Shown: positions 26,101 through 34,165 of the stretch, in pieces
Position numbering within the stretch: position 1 is the first letter of the stretch
Layout: each line of letters begins with the position of its first letter
Assembly: GCA_044432745.1 (NCBI GenBank)
Contig: JAWXUH010000001.1
Coordinates: forward strand, 124,001 to 188,000
DNA: 64,000 nt
Source: CAKOSP01 sp044432745
GTDB taxonomy: Bacteria > Bacillota_I > Bacilli_A > RF39 > UBA660
Direction: 5' to 3'
Translations under genes and position numbers: made by a program
The notes under the pieces: model-generated
Told to the model about the DNA's origin: nothing
Seen by the model: the letters and a program-made list of their open reading frames with translations, nothing else
Databases searched by the model: none

Positions 26101-26759
26101 TCACTATCTTCAAAAGCACATAAACAATCTAATCTTTTTACTAATCTTACTCGTCTTTGGCTTGTTGCTGTTTCAAGTTCTCTTCTAACTTCAACCAATT
26201 CTTCTTGGATATTTACATCTTTAAGTAGTTGTTGGATAGCTTCCGCACCTTTTCCTACTTTAAAATCATTTCCGTATGTTTCATAATATGTACGATATTC
26301 TTTATCAGTTAATATTTGTTTTTTAAGTAATGGTGATTTACCAGGATCAACTACTACATAACTAACAAAATATAAAACTTCTTCAAGATTTCTTGGTGAC
26401 ATATCAAGTACTAATCCCATTTTAGATGGAACTCCTTTAAAGAACCAAATGTGAGAACAAGGAGCAGCAAGTTCAATGTGCCCCATTCTTTCTCTTCTTA
26501 CATTTGATCTAGTAACTTCTACACCACATCTATCACATATTATACTTTTATATCTTAATCTTTTGTATTTACCACATGAACATTCATAATCTTTAGAAGG
26601 TCCAAATATTTTTTCACAAAATAACCCATCTTTTTCAGGTTTTAGCGTACGATAATTTATTGTTTCAGGTTTTTTAACCTCACCGTATGACCAACTTCTT
26701 ATTTTATCAGGACTAGCTATACCAATTTTTATTCCTTTAAATTTTCTAACATCAATCAT
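23100..26759 (-). CDS. rpoC: DNA-directed RNA polymerase subunit beta'
   Basis: The 1219-residue beta' subunit, close to the size in Bacilli. The N-terminal zinc finger is CSCGKYKRLRYK with CDRCGVEV (~60-80). The catalytic magnesium motif is NADFDGDQMAVHVPLS (~447-462). The bridge-helix and trigger-loop region includes ARGKISNFTQLAGMRG, and the second zinc site is CKCDGGVCQKCYGRN. It starts seven bases after rpoB, and the AAGGGAG site overlaps the rpoB stop region. It has the short, Firmicute-type beta' without the large proteobacterial insert. It ends the rpoBC transcript. Confidence 0.98.
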   Translation of the reverse strand: MIDVRKFKGIKIGIASPDKIRSWSYGEVKKPETINYRTLKPEKDGLFCEKIFGPSKDYECSCGKYKRLRYKSIICDRCGVEVTRSNVRRERMGHIELAAPCSHIWFFKGVPSKMGLVLDMSPRNLEEVLYFVSYVVVDPGKSPLLKKQILTDKEYRTYYETYGNDFKVGKGAEAIQQLLKDVNIQEELVEVRRELETATSQRRVRLVKRLDCLCAFEDSDNKPEWMVLDVVPVIPPELRPMIQLDGGRFATSDLNDLYRRIINRNTRLKKLLELGAPAIIVQNEKRMLQEAVDSLFDNGRRGRSVTSANARPLKSLSSMLKGKQGRFRQNLLGKRVDYSGRSVIVVGPNLKMYQCGLPKEMAIELFKPHIINGIVERGLAHNIKGAKKLIDARDEKVWDIVEDVITEYPVMLNRAPTLHRLGIQAFEPKLIGGKAIRLHPLVCTAFNADFDGDQMAVHVPLSEEAKAEARILMIGANNILNPKDGKPIVTPSQDMVLGNCYLTMEKRGHKKEGHVYKDVNEACMAYERGDLNLHTRIVIPVNSFKHKLFSPDVMDKYFVTTVGKIKFNEVLPDTLPYINEASIENIEGITPSQYFIEMGENIIEFVDKLPVNKPFIQKDLSLIIAQVFKRYHTTETSIMLDNLKNLGFKYSTKAGITVSISDIVTSNNKDEIILKAKEKVDKINKQYQRGMITEGERYQSVIDVWSGATDEVKKELRELSENDFDNPLFMMMNSGARGKISNFTQLAGMRGLMAKPSGETEEIPITSSFIEGLSVSEFFLSTHGSRKGSADTALRTADSGYLTRRLVDVAQDILIREHDCGTSQGIMTYDLLNEKDNSIIETLGERILGRFSSKKIIHPETKELILNAGEMITESIVSKIVAADIKRVEIRSVLTCKCDGGVCQKCYGRNLATNNLVETGEAVGIMAAQSIGEPGTQLTMRTFHTGGVAGDDDITQGLPRVEELFEARIPKIKATLAEVTGQIVKITENNGKHDIAIENASGITEITTNYNSSVKVEVGDEVEAGDVLTNGVISPKELLAYTNPLRAQEYILKEVQKVYKLQGVDINDKHIEIIVKRMINKIRITNGGDSPFVEGLAISLREFSEGNKPVIMEGKIPATGNPIMLGITKSSLETDSFLSAASFQETTRVLTDAAIRSKVDHLKGLKENVIIGKLIPAGTGAKEYSDISFDLEKEFLDDEVDSALEKNFIEKEEVISTEE

Positions 26760-26766
26760 CGTTTAC

Positions 26767-29700
26767 TTACTCCCTTTCTTTTTCTTCGTCTTCAAGTAGT
26801 ATATCACCAGGGAACTCAAGTTCATCAAGTTCATCTACAAATTTTTCTTCTACTTCTTCCAACGATTCTTCTTCTTTTTCAGAAGTTTCTTCTTTTGTAA
26901 CATTTTCAGTTTTAAGATCTATTTCATCAATTTTGAAACTTTCTTCAACTTCTTCTTCTTCCATATCGCTAAATTCACAAACTTCATCGTCTTGATTAAT
27001 TACTTGTAAATCAAGTCCTAATGCTTCTAATTCTTTAACTAATACTCTGAAACTTTCTGGTACACCAGCTTGATTAATAACTCTACCTTTTACTAGAGAT
27101 TCGTAAACTTTAACACGTCCTACAATATCATCTGACTTAACAGTTAAAATTTCTTGAAGTATATGAGCTGCTCCATATGCATATAATGCCCAAACTTCCA
27201 TTTCACCAAATCTTTGTCCACCAAATTGTGCTTTACCACCTAATGGTTGTTGAGTTACTAATGAATAAGGTCCTGTAGCACGAGCATGAAGTTTATCATC
27301 TACCATGTGGTGTAATTTAACCATGTACATTACCCCAACAGTTACTTTATGATCGAATTTTTCACCTGTTCTACCGTCTGTTAATACTACTTTAGCATCT
27401 TCATCCATACCAGCTTCTGCTATTTCTTCTTTTATATCATCCCATGATGCTGAATCAAATACGCTTGTTGCATAATGAACACCCATTTTTTTACCAGCCA
27501 TACCTAGATGTACTTCTAATATTTGTCCAATATTCATACGTGATGGAACCCCAAGTGGATTAAGCATTATATCTACTGGTCTACCATCTGGCATATATGG
27601 CATATCTTCTGCAGGTAATACTAAAGATATTACCCCTTTATTACCATGTCTACCTGACATTTTGTCCCCAACTTGCATTTTACGTTTTTGTATTATATAT
27701 ACTCTTATTATTTTTGTTACTCCTGGTGAAAGTTCATCAGAATTTTCTTTTGTATATATTTTAATATCATGTATTATACCAGCTGCTCCGTGTTCAACTT
27801 TTAATGAAGTATCTCTAACTTCACGAGCTTTTTCACCAAAAATAGCATGTAATAATTTTTCTTCACTAGTAAGTTCTTGTACACCTTTTGGAGTTATTTT
27901 ACCAACTAGTATGTCACCTTCTTCTACTTCAGTACCAATTCTTACAATACCTTCAGCATCAAGATTTTTACGCGCTTCTTCTCCAACATTTGGAATATCA
28001 CGAGTAATTTCTTCTGGCCCAAGTTTCGTTTCACGACACTCTATATCATAGTGACTTATATGTAATGATGTATAAACATCATCTTTAACTAAATTTTCAT
28101 TTAATATAACAGCATCTTCATAGTTATATCCATCAAATGTCATGAATGCTACTGTCATATTTTTTCCAAGTGCAAGTTCCCCTTGATCAGTAGATGGTCC
28201 GTCTGCAAGTATTTGATTTGCTTTAACTTTATCACCTTTTTTTACTAGAGGTCTATGATTTATACAACTCTCTGCATTACTTCTTTCGAATGATGCTAAG
28301 AAATATACATCTTCACCTTTTGCTACTTTTACTTTTATTTTTAAACTATCTGCATAAGTTACTATACCATCTGCTTTACAAACTACACATGAACCTGAGT
28401 CTCTTGCAGCTATATATTCTACACCTGTTCCTACTATTGGTGCTGCTGTTTCAAGTAGTGGTACTGCTTGACGTTGCATATTTGCTCCCATTAGTGTTCT
28501 ATTGGCATCATCGAATTCCAAGAATGGAATACAACTTGCAGTTATTGATACAACTTGACTAGTTGCTACATCCATAAAGTTAACTTTATTTTTGTCAATT
28601 CTTACTGTATCACCATCGATACGAGCAATTACTTCTTCATCAACTAATTCATTTTTATCATTTAATTTTGTTGTTGCTTGTGATATATAATATCCAATTT
28701 CTTCATCTGCTGTTAAATAATGAATATCTTCTGTAACGATACCATTTTCTACTTTTCTATATGGAGTCATTATAAACCCATATTCGTTAATTTTAGCATA
28801 ACCAGCTAATGATGTAATAAGACCGATATTTTGTCCTTCAGGTGATTCTATTGGACAGATTCTTCCGTAATGTGATGCATTAACGTCACGTACGTCCATT
28901 CCTGCACGTTCACGAGAAAGTCCTCCTGGCCCTAGAGATGATAAACGTCTTTTGTCAGTAAGCTCTGCTATAGGATTTATTTGATCCATGAATTTTGATA
29001 ATTGCGATGAACCAAAGAATTCTTTAAGCGATGCTGTAACTGGTCTAATATTTATAAGTGTTTTTGGAGTTGCGTTTTCAATTTCTTGAGTTGTCATTCT
29101 TTCACGAATAACACGTTCCATTCTTGTTACACCGATTCTAAATTGTCCTGCTACTAATTCTCCTACTTGTCTAACACGTCTATTACCTAAATGATCTATT
29201 TCATCTGTTGAACCTATATTTGAATGTAATCCTAAATAATATGATACTGATGCATATACATCTGGTATTGTAAGTCTTCTTACGTCTAACGATGTATCTA
29301 CACCTACTAATGAAATTATTTTTTCTTCATTTGTTGGATCAATTACTTTTACAACTTGAATATTCTTATACTCGTCTAATTCCTCATTTATTGGGCAATC
29401 ACACATGTTAATACCTTTTTCAAAAACAGGTCTTAACTCTTCTATAATTTCTTTAGTTACTTTTGTACCTTTTTCACAAATTACTTTTTCTTCAAACATT
29501 ATATCTTCAGCAAGCGTTAAACCTAATAATCTATCTACTACGTTTAATTTTTTATTGAATTTATAACGACCAACTTTTGCTAAATCATATCTAAATCTAT
29601 CAAAGAATCTAGTGATAATTTGATTTTTAGCTGATTCAAGTGTTGCTGGTTCTCCTGGTCTTAATTTTTCATAGATTTCTATTAATGCTTCATCAGTTGT

Positions 29701-30393
29701 TTTAGATGAATCTTTTTCAAGTGTTGCTTGAATAAATTCATTATCACCAAATAATGAAATCATATCTGCATCATTTTCTAAACCAAGCGCTCTTAAGAAT
29801 GTTGTAATTGTTACTTTTCTTGTACGATCAATTCTTACGTATATTACGTTTTTAACATCTGTTTCATACTCAAGCCATGTTCCTTTATTAGGAATTACTT
29901 CTGCACTAACAATTCTTCTACCATTTTTATCTATTTCTCTTTTGCAGTAAATAGATGGACTTCTTAAAAGTTGAGATACTATAACACGTTCAGCTCCATT
30001 TATTATAAATGTTCCTGCTTCTGTCATTAAAGGTAAGTCACCTAAAAATATTGTTTGTTCAGTTACTTTTTCTTTTACTTCTCCGCTTTCTTGAACGAAT
30101 AATCTAGCTTGCACTTTTAATGGTGCTGCATAGTTAACCATTCTTTCTTTAGCTTCTTTTATAGAATACCTAGGTTCATCAAAATAATAATCACCAAATT
30201 CTAATGAAATATTACCTGTGAAACTTTCCACTGGAAACAAATCGTCAAAAACTTCTTTAATTCCATTTTCTAAAAAGTCTTGATACGATTTTTTTTGTAT
30301 ATCTAATAGATTACTTAATTCCAGAGTATTTTTGGTTCTAGCGAAACTTCTCCTTTCGCGGTAGTCTCCAATTTTTTTTAATTTATATGCCAC
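26767..30393 (-). CDS. rpoB: DNA-directed RNA polymerase subunit beta
   Basis: The beta subunit, 1208 residues from the GTG at 30391-30393 (VAYKLKKIGDYRERRSFAR), which has GGGGTGAT placed correctly upstream. A GTG three codons earlier overlaps that site and is unlikely. The rifamycin-binding cluster I reads SSQLSKFMDQINP then AELTDKRRLSSLGPGG. Compared with E. coli [21 protein letters not shown] it has Ile at 518, Asp at 526 and Ser at 532, with S531 kept. The C-terminus carries a highly acidic tail of ~70 residues (EEEEVEESFKID and onwards), longer than usual. Transcribed from a full-consensus promoter, with rpoC behind it. No rplJL upstream. Confidence 0.98.
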   Translation of the reverse strand: MAYKLKKIGDYRERRSFARTKNTLELSNLLDIQKKSYQDFLENGIKEVFDDLFPVESFTGNISLEFGDYYFDEPRYSIKEAKERMVNYAAPLKVQARLFVQESGEVKEKVTEQTIFLGDLPLMTEAGTFIINGAERVIVSQLLRSPSIYCKREIDKNGRRIVSAEVIPNKGTWLEYETDVKNVIYVRIDRTRKVTITTFLRALGLENDADMISLFGDNEFIQATLEKDSSKTTDEALIEIYEKLRPGEPATLESAKNQIITRFFDRFRYDLAKVGRYKFNKKLNVVDRLLGLTLAEDIMFEEKVICEKGTKVTKEIIEELRPVFEKGINMCDCPINEELDEYKNIQVVKVIDPTNEEKIISLVGVDTSLDVRRLTIPDVYASVSYYLGLHSNIGSTDEIDHLGNRRVRQVGELVAGQFRIGVTRMERVIRERMTTQEIENATPKTLINIRPVTASLKEFFGSSQLSKFMDQINPIAELTDKRRLSSLGPGGLSRERAGMDVRDVNASHYGRICPIESPEGQNIGLITSLAGYAKINEYGFIMTPYRKVENGIVTEDIHYLTADEEIGYYISQATTKLNDKNELVDEEVIARIDGDTVRIDKNKVNFMDVATSQVVSITASCIPFLEFDDANRTLMGANMQRQAVPLLETAAPIVGTGVEYIAARDSGSCVVCKADGIVTYADSLKIKVKVAKGEDVYFLASFERSNAESCINHRPLVKKGDKVKANQILADGPSTDQGELALGKNMTVAFMTFDGYNYEDAVILNENLVKDDVYTSLHISHYDIECRETKLGPEEITRDIPNVGEEARKNLDAEGIVRIGTEVEEGDILVGKITPKGVQELTSEEKLLHAIFGEKAREVRDTSLKVEHGAAGIIHDIKIYTKENSDELSPGVTKIIRVYIIQKRKMQVGDKMSGRHGNKGVISLVLPAEDMPYMPDGRPVDIMLNPLGVPSRMNIGQILEVHLGMAGKKMGVHYATSVFDSASWDDIKEEIAEAGMDEDAKVVLTDGRTGEKFDHKVTVGVMYMVKLHHMVDDKLHARATGPYSLVTQQPLGGKAQFGGQRFGEMEVWALYAYGAAHILQEILTVKSDDIVGRVKVYESLVKGRVINQAGVPESFRVLVKELEALGLDLQVINQDDEVCEFSDMEEEEVEESFKIDEIDLKTENVTKEETSEKEEESLEEVEEKFVDELDELEFPGDILLEDEEKERE

Positions 30394-30431
30394 GAATATC
30401 ACCCCAAACCTTTGTTTTAAGACATAATTTC

Positions 30432-30449
30432 CGTCTTTAGAGAAAGACG
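30432..30449 (-). other. Hairpin in the rpoB leader
   Basis: CGTCTTT (30432-30438) pairs with AAAGACG (30443-30449) around a 4-nt loop, near the 5' end of the rpoB transcript. There is no T-tract after it, so it is not a terminator as such. Confidence 0.5.
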
Positions 30450-30464
30450 AGTTACCAATTAAAA

Positions 30465-30493
30465 ATTATACTAGCAAAACGAATCAATGTCAA
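30465..30493 (-). promoter_or_regulatory. Full-consensus promoter of rpoBC
   Basis: TTGACA (30488-30493), exactly 17 bp, TATAAT (30465-30470), about 70 bp before the rpoB start. Confidence 0.9.
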
Positions 30494-30510
30494 TAAAATT
30501 CATTAAATAA

Positions 30511-30540
30511 TGATAAAAAGATATAACTTTCATTATATCT
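30511..30540 (-). terminator. Terminator in the gap before rpoB
   Basis: AGATATAA (30519-30526) with TTATATCT (30533-30540), 6-nt loop, followed by TTTTAT on the minus strand. It probably ends the unknown gene at 30679-31173. The rest of this 285-bp gap holds the rpoB promoter and some -10-like sites (for example TGaTATACT) but no gene. Confidence 0.6.
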
Positions 30541-30678
30541 CTATATTAATTAAAAAATTTTATGTTATTAATATCGTTCAAATTATATACAATCCTCTCG
30601 GTAAAACTGTTACTAGTATATCATAGTTATTCATAAAAATAAATACTTTCGACAAATATATTTTTATCTTTCTTTTTA

Positions 30679-31173
30679 TTAAAATTTAATTCTTTTTAAT
30701 ACTCTTTCAGTTATTATACTATTTTTGTCATTTACTTTTGTAGTATCTTCAATTATATTTATTTCATTTGTATTATCTACTTTACTTTCATTTTCTATAA
30801 TAGATTTTTGATCTTCTATTATTTCAATGGTTTTATTTTCTTCTTTATTTAGATTTTCTTCTTCTTTTGAATAATCTTTTATTTCTTCAGTAACTAGACA
30901 AGCTAAATATTTACCAAAAATCAAACTTTCTAATTTATCACAAATACGTTGCAAATCGTATTGTATCATTGCAACTTCATTTTCAATTACGTTTTCAACT
31001 TTTAATTTATTAATCAACTCTAATAATGTATTATCTATATCTTTTAATAAATTAATATCAAATTCATAATTTTTTATTTCAGTAACTTTATCACTTTTTA
31101 TTACATATTGTATTAACTTTCTATAATAATTTACTTTTATAGAAAACTTCTTCATAACATCTTCTTTATTCAT
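30679..31173 (-). CDS. Unknown protein with acidic, low-complexity C-terminus
   Basis: I do not recognise a family. The 164-residue protein has a helical N-terminal ~90 residues and a Glu/Lys/Ile-rich, probably disordered C-terminal part. The start is the ATG at 31171-31173 (MNKEDVMKKF), with GGGGTG upstream; a longer frame reaches back into the promoter. A promoter (TTGCAT, 17 bp, TACAAT) and a downstream terminator suggest a one-gene transcript. It lies where other Firmicutes carry ribosomal protein genes before rpoB. Confidence 0.65.
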   Translation of the reverse strand: MNKEDVMKKFSIKVNYYRKLIQYVIKSDKVTEIKNYEFDINLLKDIDNTLLELINKLKVENVIENEVAMIQYDLQRICDKLESLIFGKYLACLVTEEIKDYSKEEENLNKEENKTIEIIEDQKSIIENESKVDNTNEINIIEDTTKVNDKNSIITERVLKRIKF

Positions 31174-31192
31174 AAAACACCCCTGTTTAAAA

Positions 31193-31221
31193 ATTGTATC
31201 ACAAAAACAACAAAAATGCAA
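31193..31221 (-). promoter_or_regulatory. Promoter of the 164-residue unknown gene
   Basis: TTGCAT (31216-31221), 17-bp spacer, TACAAT (31193-31198) with an extended TGa, 19 bp before the ATG. Confidence 0.68.
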
Positions 31222-31240
31222 CTAATTTGTTACATTTTCA

Positions 31241-32101
31241 TTATTTTTCCCACCTTGTTGTTACTCCACAAGGAAGTATTAAATCTTTTTTCTCAACTTT
31301 AAGACCTATTTCGTTTACAGTTATTTTTCCAGGTATATTAATATTATTTTTTATTAAATTTTCTATTATTATTCCCGAATATCCTGCACTATACGAATTT
31401 ACTATATAAAATATAGCATCATCACTTAAAAGTTCACTCGTTAATTCTATTAACTCTTTTATATTATTTTCAAATGTCCAAACTTCTCCGCCTGCTCCTC
31501 TTCCATAACTTGGTGGATCCATAACGATTCCGTCGTACTTATTTCCTCTTCTTATTTCTCTTTTTACAAATTTAAGAACATCGTCTGTTAGATATCTTAT
31601 ATCAGATGATTCTAAGGAATTAAGTGCTACATTTTCCTTACACCATTCATTCATCCCTTTAGATGAATCAACATGTACTACACTTGCTCCCGCAGATAAA
31701 GCAGCTACTGTCGCTGCTCCAGTATATCCAAATAAATTAAGTACCTTACATTTTTTTGAACTTTCTTGTATTTTATTTATCATAAAATCCCAATTAACTG
31801 CTTGCTCTGGAAATAAACCAGTATGTTTAAATCCCATTTGTTTTAAATTAAACTTCAGATTTTTATAATTTATAATCCATCTGTCTGGTACATCTTTTAA
31901 ATTATTCCAAGATCCTCCACCAGAATTACTTCTGTTGTATACAGCATCTATAGATTCTTTATATTCATAATATAATTCTCTATCATCCCATATTACTTCT
32001 GGAGATGGTCTTAACAATGTTACACCTGACCAAGTTTCAATTTTTTCTTTATTTGATGCATCAATTATTTTATATTCTTCCCAATCACTTGCTACTAACA
32101 T
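31241..32101 (-). CDS. Class I SAM-dependent methyltransferase, RlmI/RlmK-like core
   Basis: A 286-residue methyltransferase of the COG1092 type, probably acting on RNA. Motif I is VLNLFGYTGAATVAALSAGA (~120-139), followed by VVHVDSSKGMNEWCKEN, and motif IV is DGIVMDPPSYGRG (~190-202), the N/DPPY-like catalytic loop. There is no PUA or RNA-binding extension as in E. coli RlmI, which matches the short Firmicute version. Its ATG overlaps the der stop (TAATG), so it is the third gene of an engB-der-methyltransferase operon. The exact target is unknown. Confidence 0.85.
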   Translation of the reverse strand: MLVASDWEEYKIIDASNKEKIETWSGVTLLRPSPEVIWDDRELYYEYKESIDAVYNRSNSGGGSWNNLKDVPDRWIINYKNLKFNLKQMGFKHTGLFPEQAVNWDFMINKIQESSKKCKVLNLFGYTGAATVAALSAGASVVHVDSSKGMNEWCKENVALNSLESSDIRYLTDDVLKFVKREIRRGNKYDGIVMDPPSYGRGAGGEVWTFENNIKELIELTSELLSDDAIFYIVNSYSAGYSGIIIENLIKNNINIPGKITVNEIGLKVEKKDLILPCGVTTRWEK

Positions 32102-33405
32102 TATTTATCATCCTTATTTTTGAATTGAAGCACAATAGGAGCTCCTGTTAAATCAAAATTTTCTCTTATTTTATTTTCTAAATATCTGTAGTAACTAAAA
32201 TGCACTAATGATTTACTATTAACTTCTAAAGTTATTTTAATAGGCGCATTTCCTGTTTGATGTACATAAAATATTTTTAATCTCTTACCTTTATAAGAAG
32301 GTGCTGGATGCAACGAATACGCATCATCTATTACTTTATTTAATACTGAAGATTTAAGCTCAATTTGACTTGATTCATACGCTTTTATTATTTCAGGCAT
32401 TAATGTATGCATTCTTTTTTTAGTTAATGCAGATACATATACATGATTAACGTATGATACAAATTTAAACTCTTCTGCTAATAACATATTCCAGTGTTTT
32501 ATTTCTGTATTTGGATCTTTTATAAAATCCCATTTATTTACACATATAACTACTGATTTACCTGCTTCTATTGCATATGACACTATATGTTTATCATGTT
32601 CTATTATACCTTCTTCAGCATTTACTACTACTACACATACATCACTTCGTTCAATTGATTTCATACTTCTAAGTAAACTGTATTTTTCTATATTTTCATA
32701 TATTTTACCTTTTTTACGCATTCCTGCAGTATCTATCATTGTATAAGTTTCACCATTGTATTTAAAATCTGTATCTACTGCATCACGAGTTGTTCCTGCA
32801 ACATCAGATACTATTACTCTTTCCTCATTTAAAAGAGCATTTACTAAACTACTTTTCCCAACGTTAGGTCTTCCTATGAAACTAAATGCTAAATTATCGT
32901 GTTCTTCTTTTTCATAATCTGGCATATCTTCAATAATTATTTTAAATAATTCATCAAAACCAATATTATGTTCTCCTGAAACTCCAACTAAAACTGGAAA
33001 TCCTAATTCATAATAATTATATATATTTTCACTACGTGTCTTATTATCTAATTTATTTACTACAACTATTACTTTTTTATTAGATTTTAATAACATATCT
33101 CTTACGTAATAATCTTCTGAATTTAAATCACTTAATCCATCTACTACAAATAGTATTATATCTGCTTCATCAACACCTAGTTGTGCTTGCATTTTTATAT
33201 CTTCATCTATTGATCCATTACCAAGAGAAATACCTCCTGTATCAATTAAATGAAATCTCTTTGCCATATAATTTACTGTACCATATACTCTGTCTCTTGT
33301 TATACCAGGCGTATCTAGTATGATTGATTTCTTTTCTTTTATCAATCTATTAAAAATTGTTGATTTACCTACATTTGGTTTACCAACTAAACATACTGTT
33401 AACAT
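32101..33405 (-). CDS. der: Ribosome biogenesis GTPase Der (EngA)
   Basis: An essential GTPase for 50S assembly, 434 residues. It has the two tandem G domains that define the family: first G1 GKPNVGKSTIFN (~8-19) with DTGGISLG and NKLD, second G1 GRPNVGKSSLVN (~178-189) with DTAGMRKKGK and NKWD, followed by a KH-like domain (~350-434). It starts three bases after engB ends, so two ribosome-assembly GTPases share one transcript. Confidence 0.98.
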   Translation of the reverse strand: MLTVCLVGKPNVGKSTIFNRLIKEKKSIILDTPGITRDRVYGTVNYMAKRFHLIDTGGISLGNGSIDEDIKMQAQLGVDEADIILFVVDGLSDLNSEDYYVRDMLLKSNKKVIVVVNKLDNKTRSENIYNYYELGFPVLVGVSGEHNIGFDELFKIIIEDMPDYEKEEHDNLAFSFIGRPNVGKSSLVNALLNEERVIVSDVAGTTRDAVDTDFKYNGETYTMIDTAGMRKKGKIYENIEKYSLLRSMKSIERSDVCVVVVNAEEGIIEHDKHIVSYAIEAGKSVVICVNKWDFIKDPNTEIKHWNMLLAEEFKFVSYVNHVYVSALTKKRMHTLMPEIIKAYESSQIELKSSVLNKVIDDAYSLHPAPSYKGKRLKIFYVHQTGNAPIKITLEVNSKSLVHFSYYRYLENKIRENFDLTGAPIVLQFKNKDDK

Positions 33406-33408
33406 AAT

Positions 33409-33987
33409 TTATCCTCTTAGTGACTGCTCTATTTCACTATGCACTTCACTTTTTCCTTTTTTTGTCATTATTGAAAATGGTATAAAATCTTCTATTCCTA
33501 AAGCTTCTTTTATTACTTTATCTTGCTTACATCTTCCATTTTTTGTTATCTTATCATATTTCGTTGTTATAATTATAACTTTTTTATTGTAATATCTTAA
33601 AAAATTATACATTAAAACATCATCTTCTGTAGGTTTATGTCTATAATCTACTAATAAGAATACTTTTTCTAAATTTGGTCTGTTTTTTAAATAATCTTCA
33701 ATCATTAAACCATATTTTTTTCTATCCATTTTACTTGTACATGCATAACCATAACCTGGTACATCTACTATATAAAAATCTTCATTTATTAAATAGAAAT
33801 TCAATGTTTGAGTTTTACCTGGTTTCGAAGATGTTCTTGCGAAATTTTTTCTTTCAATTATTGTATTGATAAAACTACTTTTTCCTACATTACTTCTTCC
33901 TAAAAGTAAAAACTCTTTTTTATTGTCATCTGGATATTGACTTAACCTTACCGCAATGTGCGGATCTTCCACTTTATTTATTTGCAT
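33409..33987 (-). CDS. engB: Ribosome biogenesis GTPase EngB (YsxC)
   Basis: A small GTPase of 192 residues needed for 50S maturation. G1 is GRSNVGKSSFIN, followed by KTQTLNFYLI, the G3 motif VDVPGYGYA and the G4 motif TKYDK. The start chosen is the ATG at 33985-33987, after GGTGGTGA. The longer frame would start upstream of the promoter's own -10 (34006-34011), which rules it out. First gene of the engB-der-methyltransferase operon. Confidence 0.96.
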   Translation of the reverse strand: MQINKVEDPHIAVRLSQYPDDNKKEFLLLGRSNVGKSSFINTIIERKNFARTSSKPGKTQTLNFYLINEDFYIVDVPGYGYACTSKMDRKKYGLMIEDYLKNRPNLEKVFLLVDYRHKPTEDDVLMYNFLRYYNKKVIIITTKYDKITKNGRCKQDKVIKEALGIEDFIPFSIMTKKGKSEVHSEIEQSLRG

Positions 33988-34005
33988 AATTTCTTCACCA
34001 CCGGT

Positions 34006-34034
34006 ATTATACATCTAAAACACAAAAAATGCAA
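34006..34034 (-). promoter_or_regulatory. Promoter of engB-der
   Basis: TTGCAT (34029-34034), 17-bp spacer, TATAAT (34006-34011), 18 bp before the engB ATG. Confidence 0.75.
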
Positions 34035-34125
34035 ACTTGCTTCTTTATATTATTTATTATATATTTGTTTTAAATATATTAATATATAGACTATTTTATC
34101 AAAATTAAATACTTGTTAGTTTTAA

Positions 34126-34158
34126 AAGAAAAAAACATTAAATTATAATTCAATGTTT
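34126..34158 (-). terminator. Terminator of the hrcA-grpE-dnaK-pepF-dnaJ operon
   Basis: AAACATT (34133-34139) pairs with AATGTTT (34152-34158), with further pairing inside, followed by seven T on the minus strand. Confidence 0.8.
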
Positions 34159-34165
34159 ATATTTT

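Noticed and set aside
26767..30402. Several plus-strand open frames opposite rpoB, rpoC and dnaK
   Set aside because: They are antisense to conserved genes, have no ribosome binding sites, and their length follows from codon use of the real gene.
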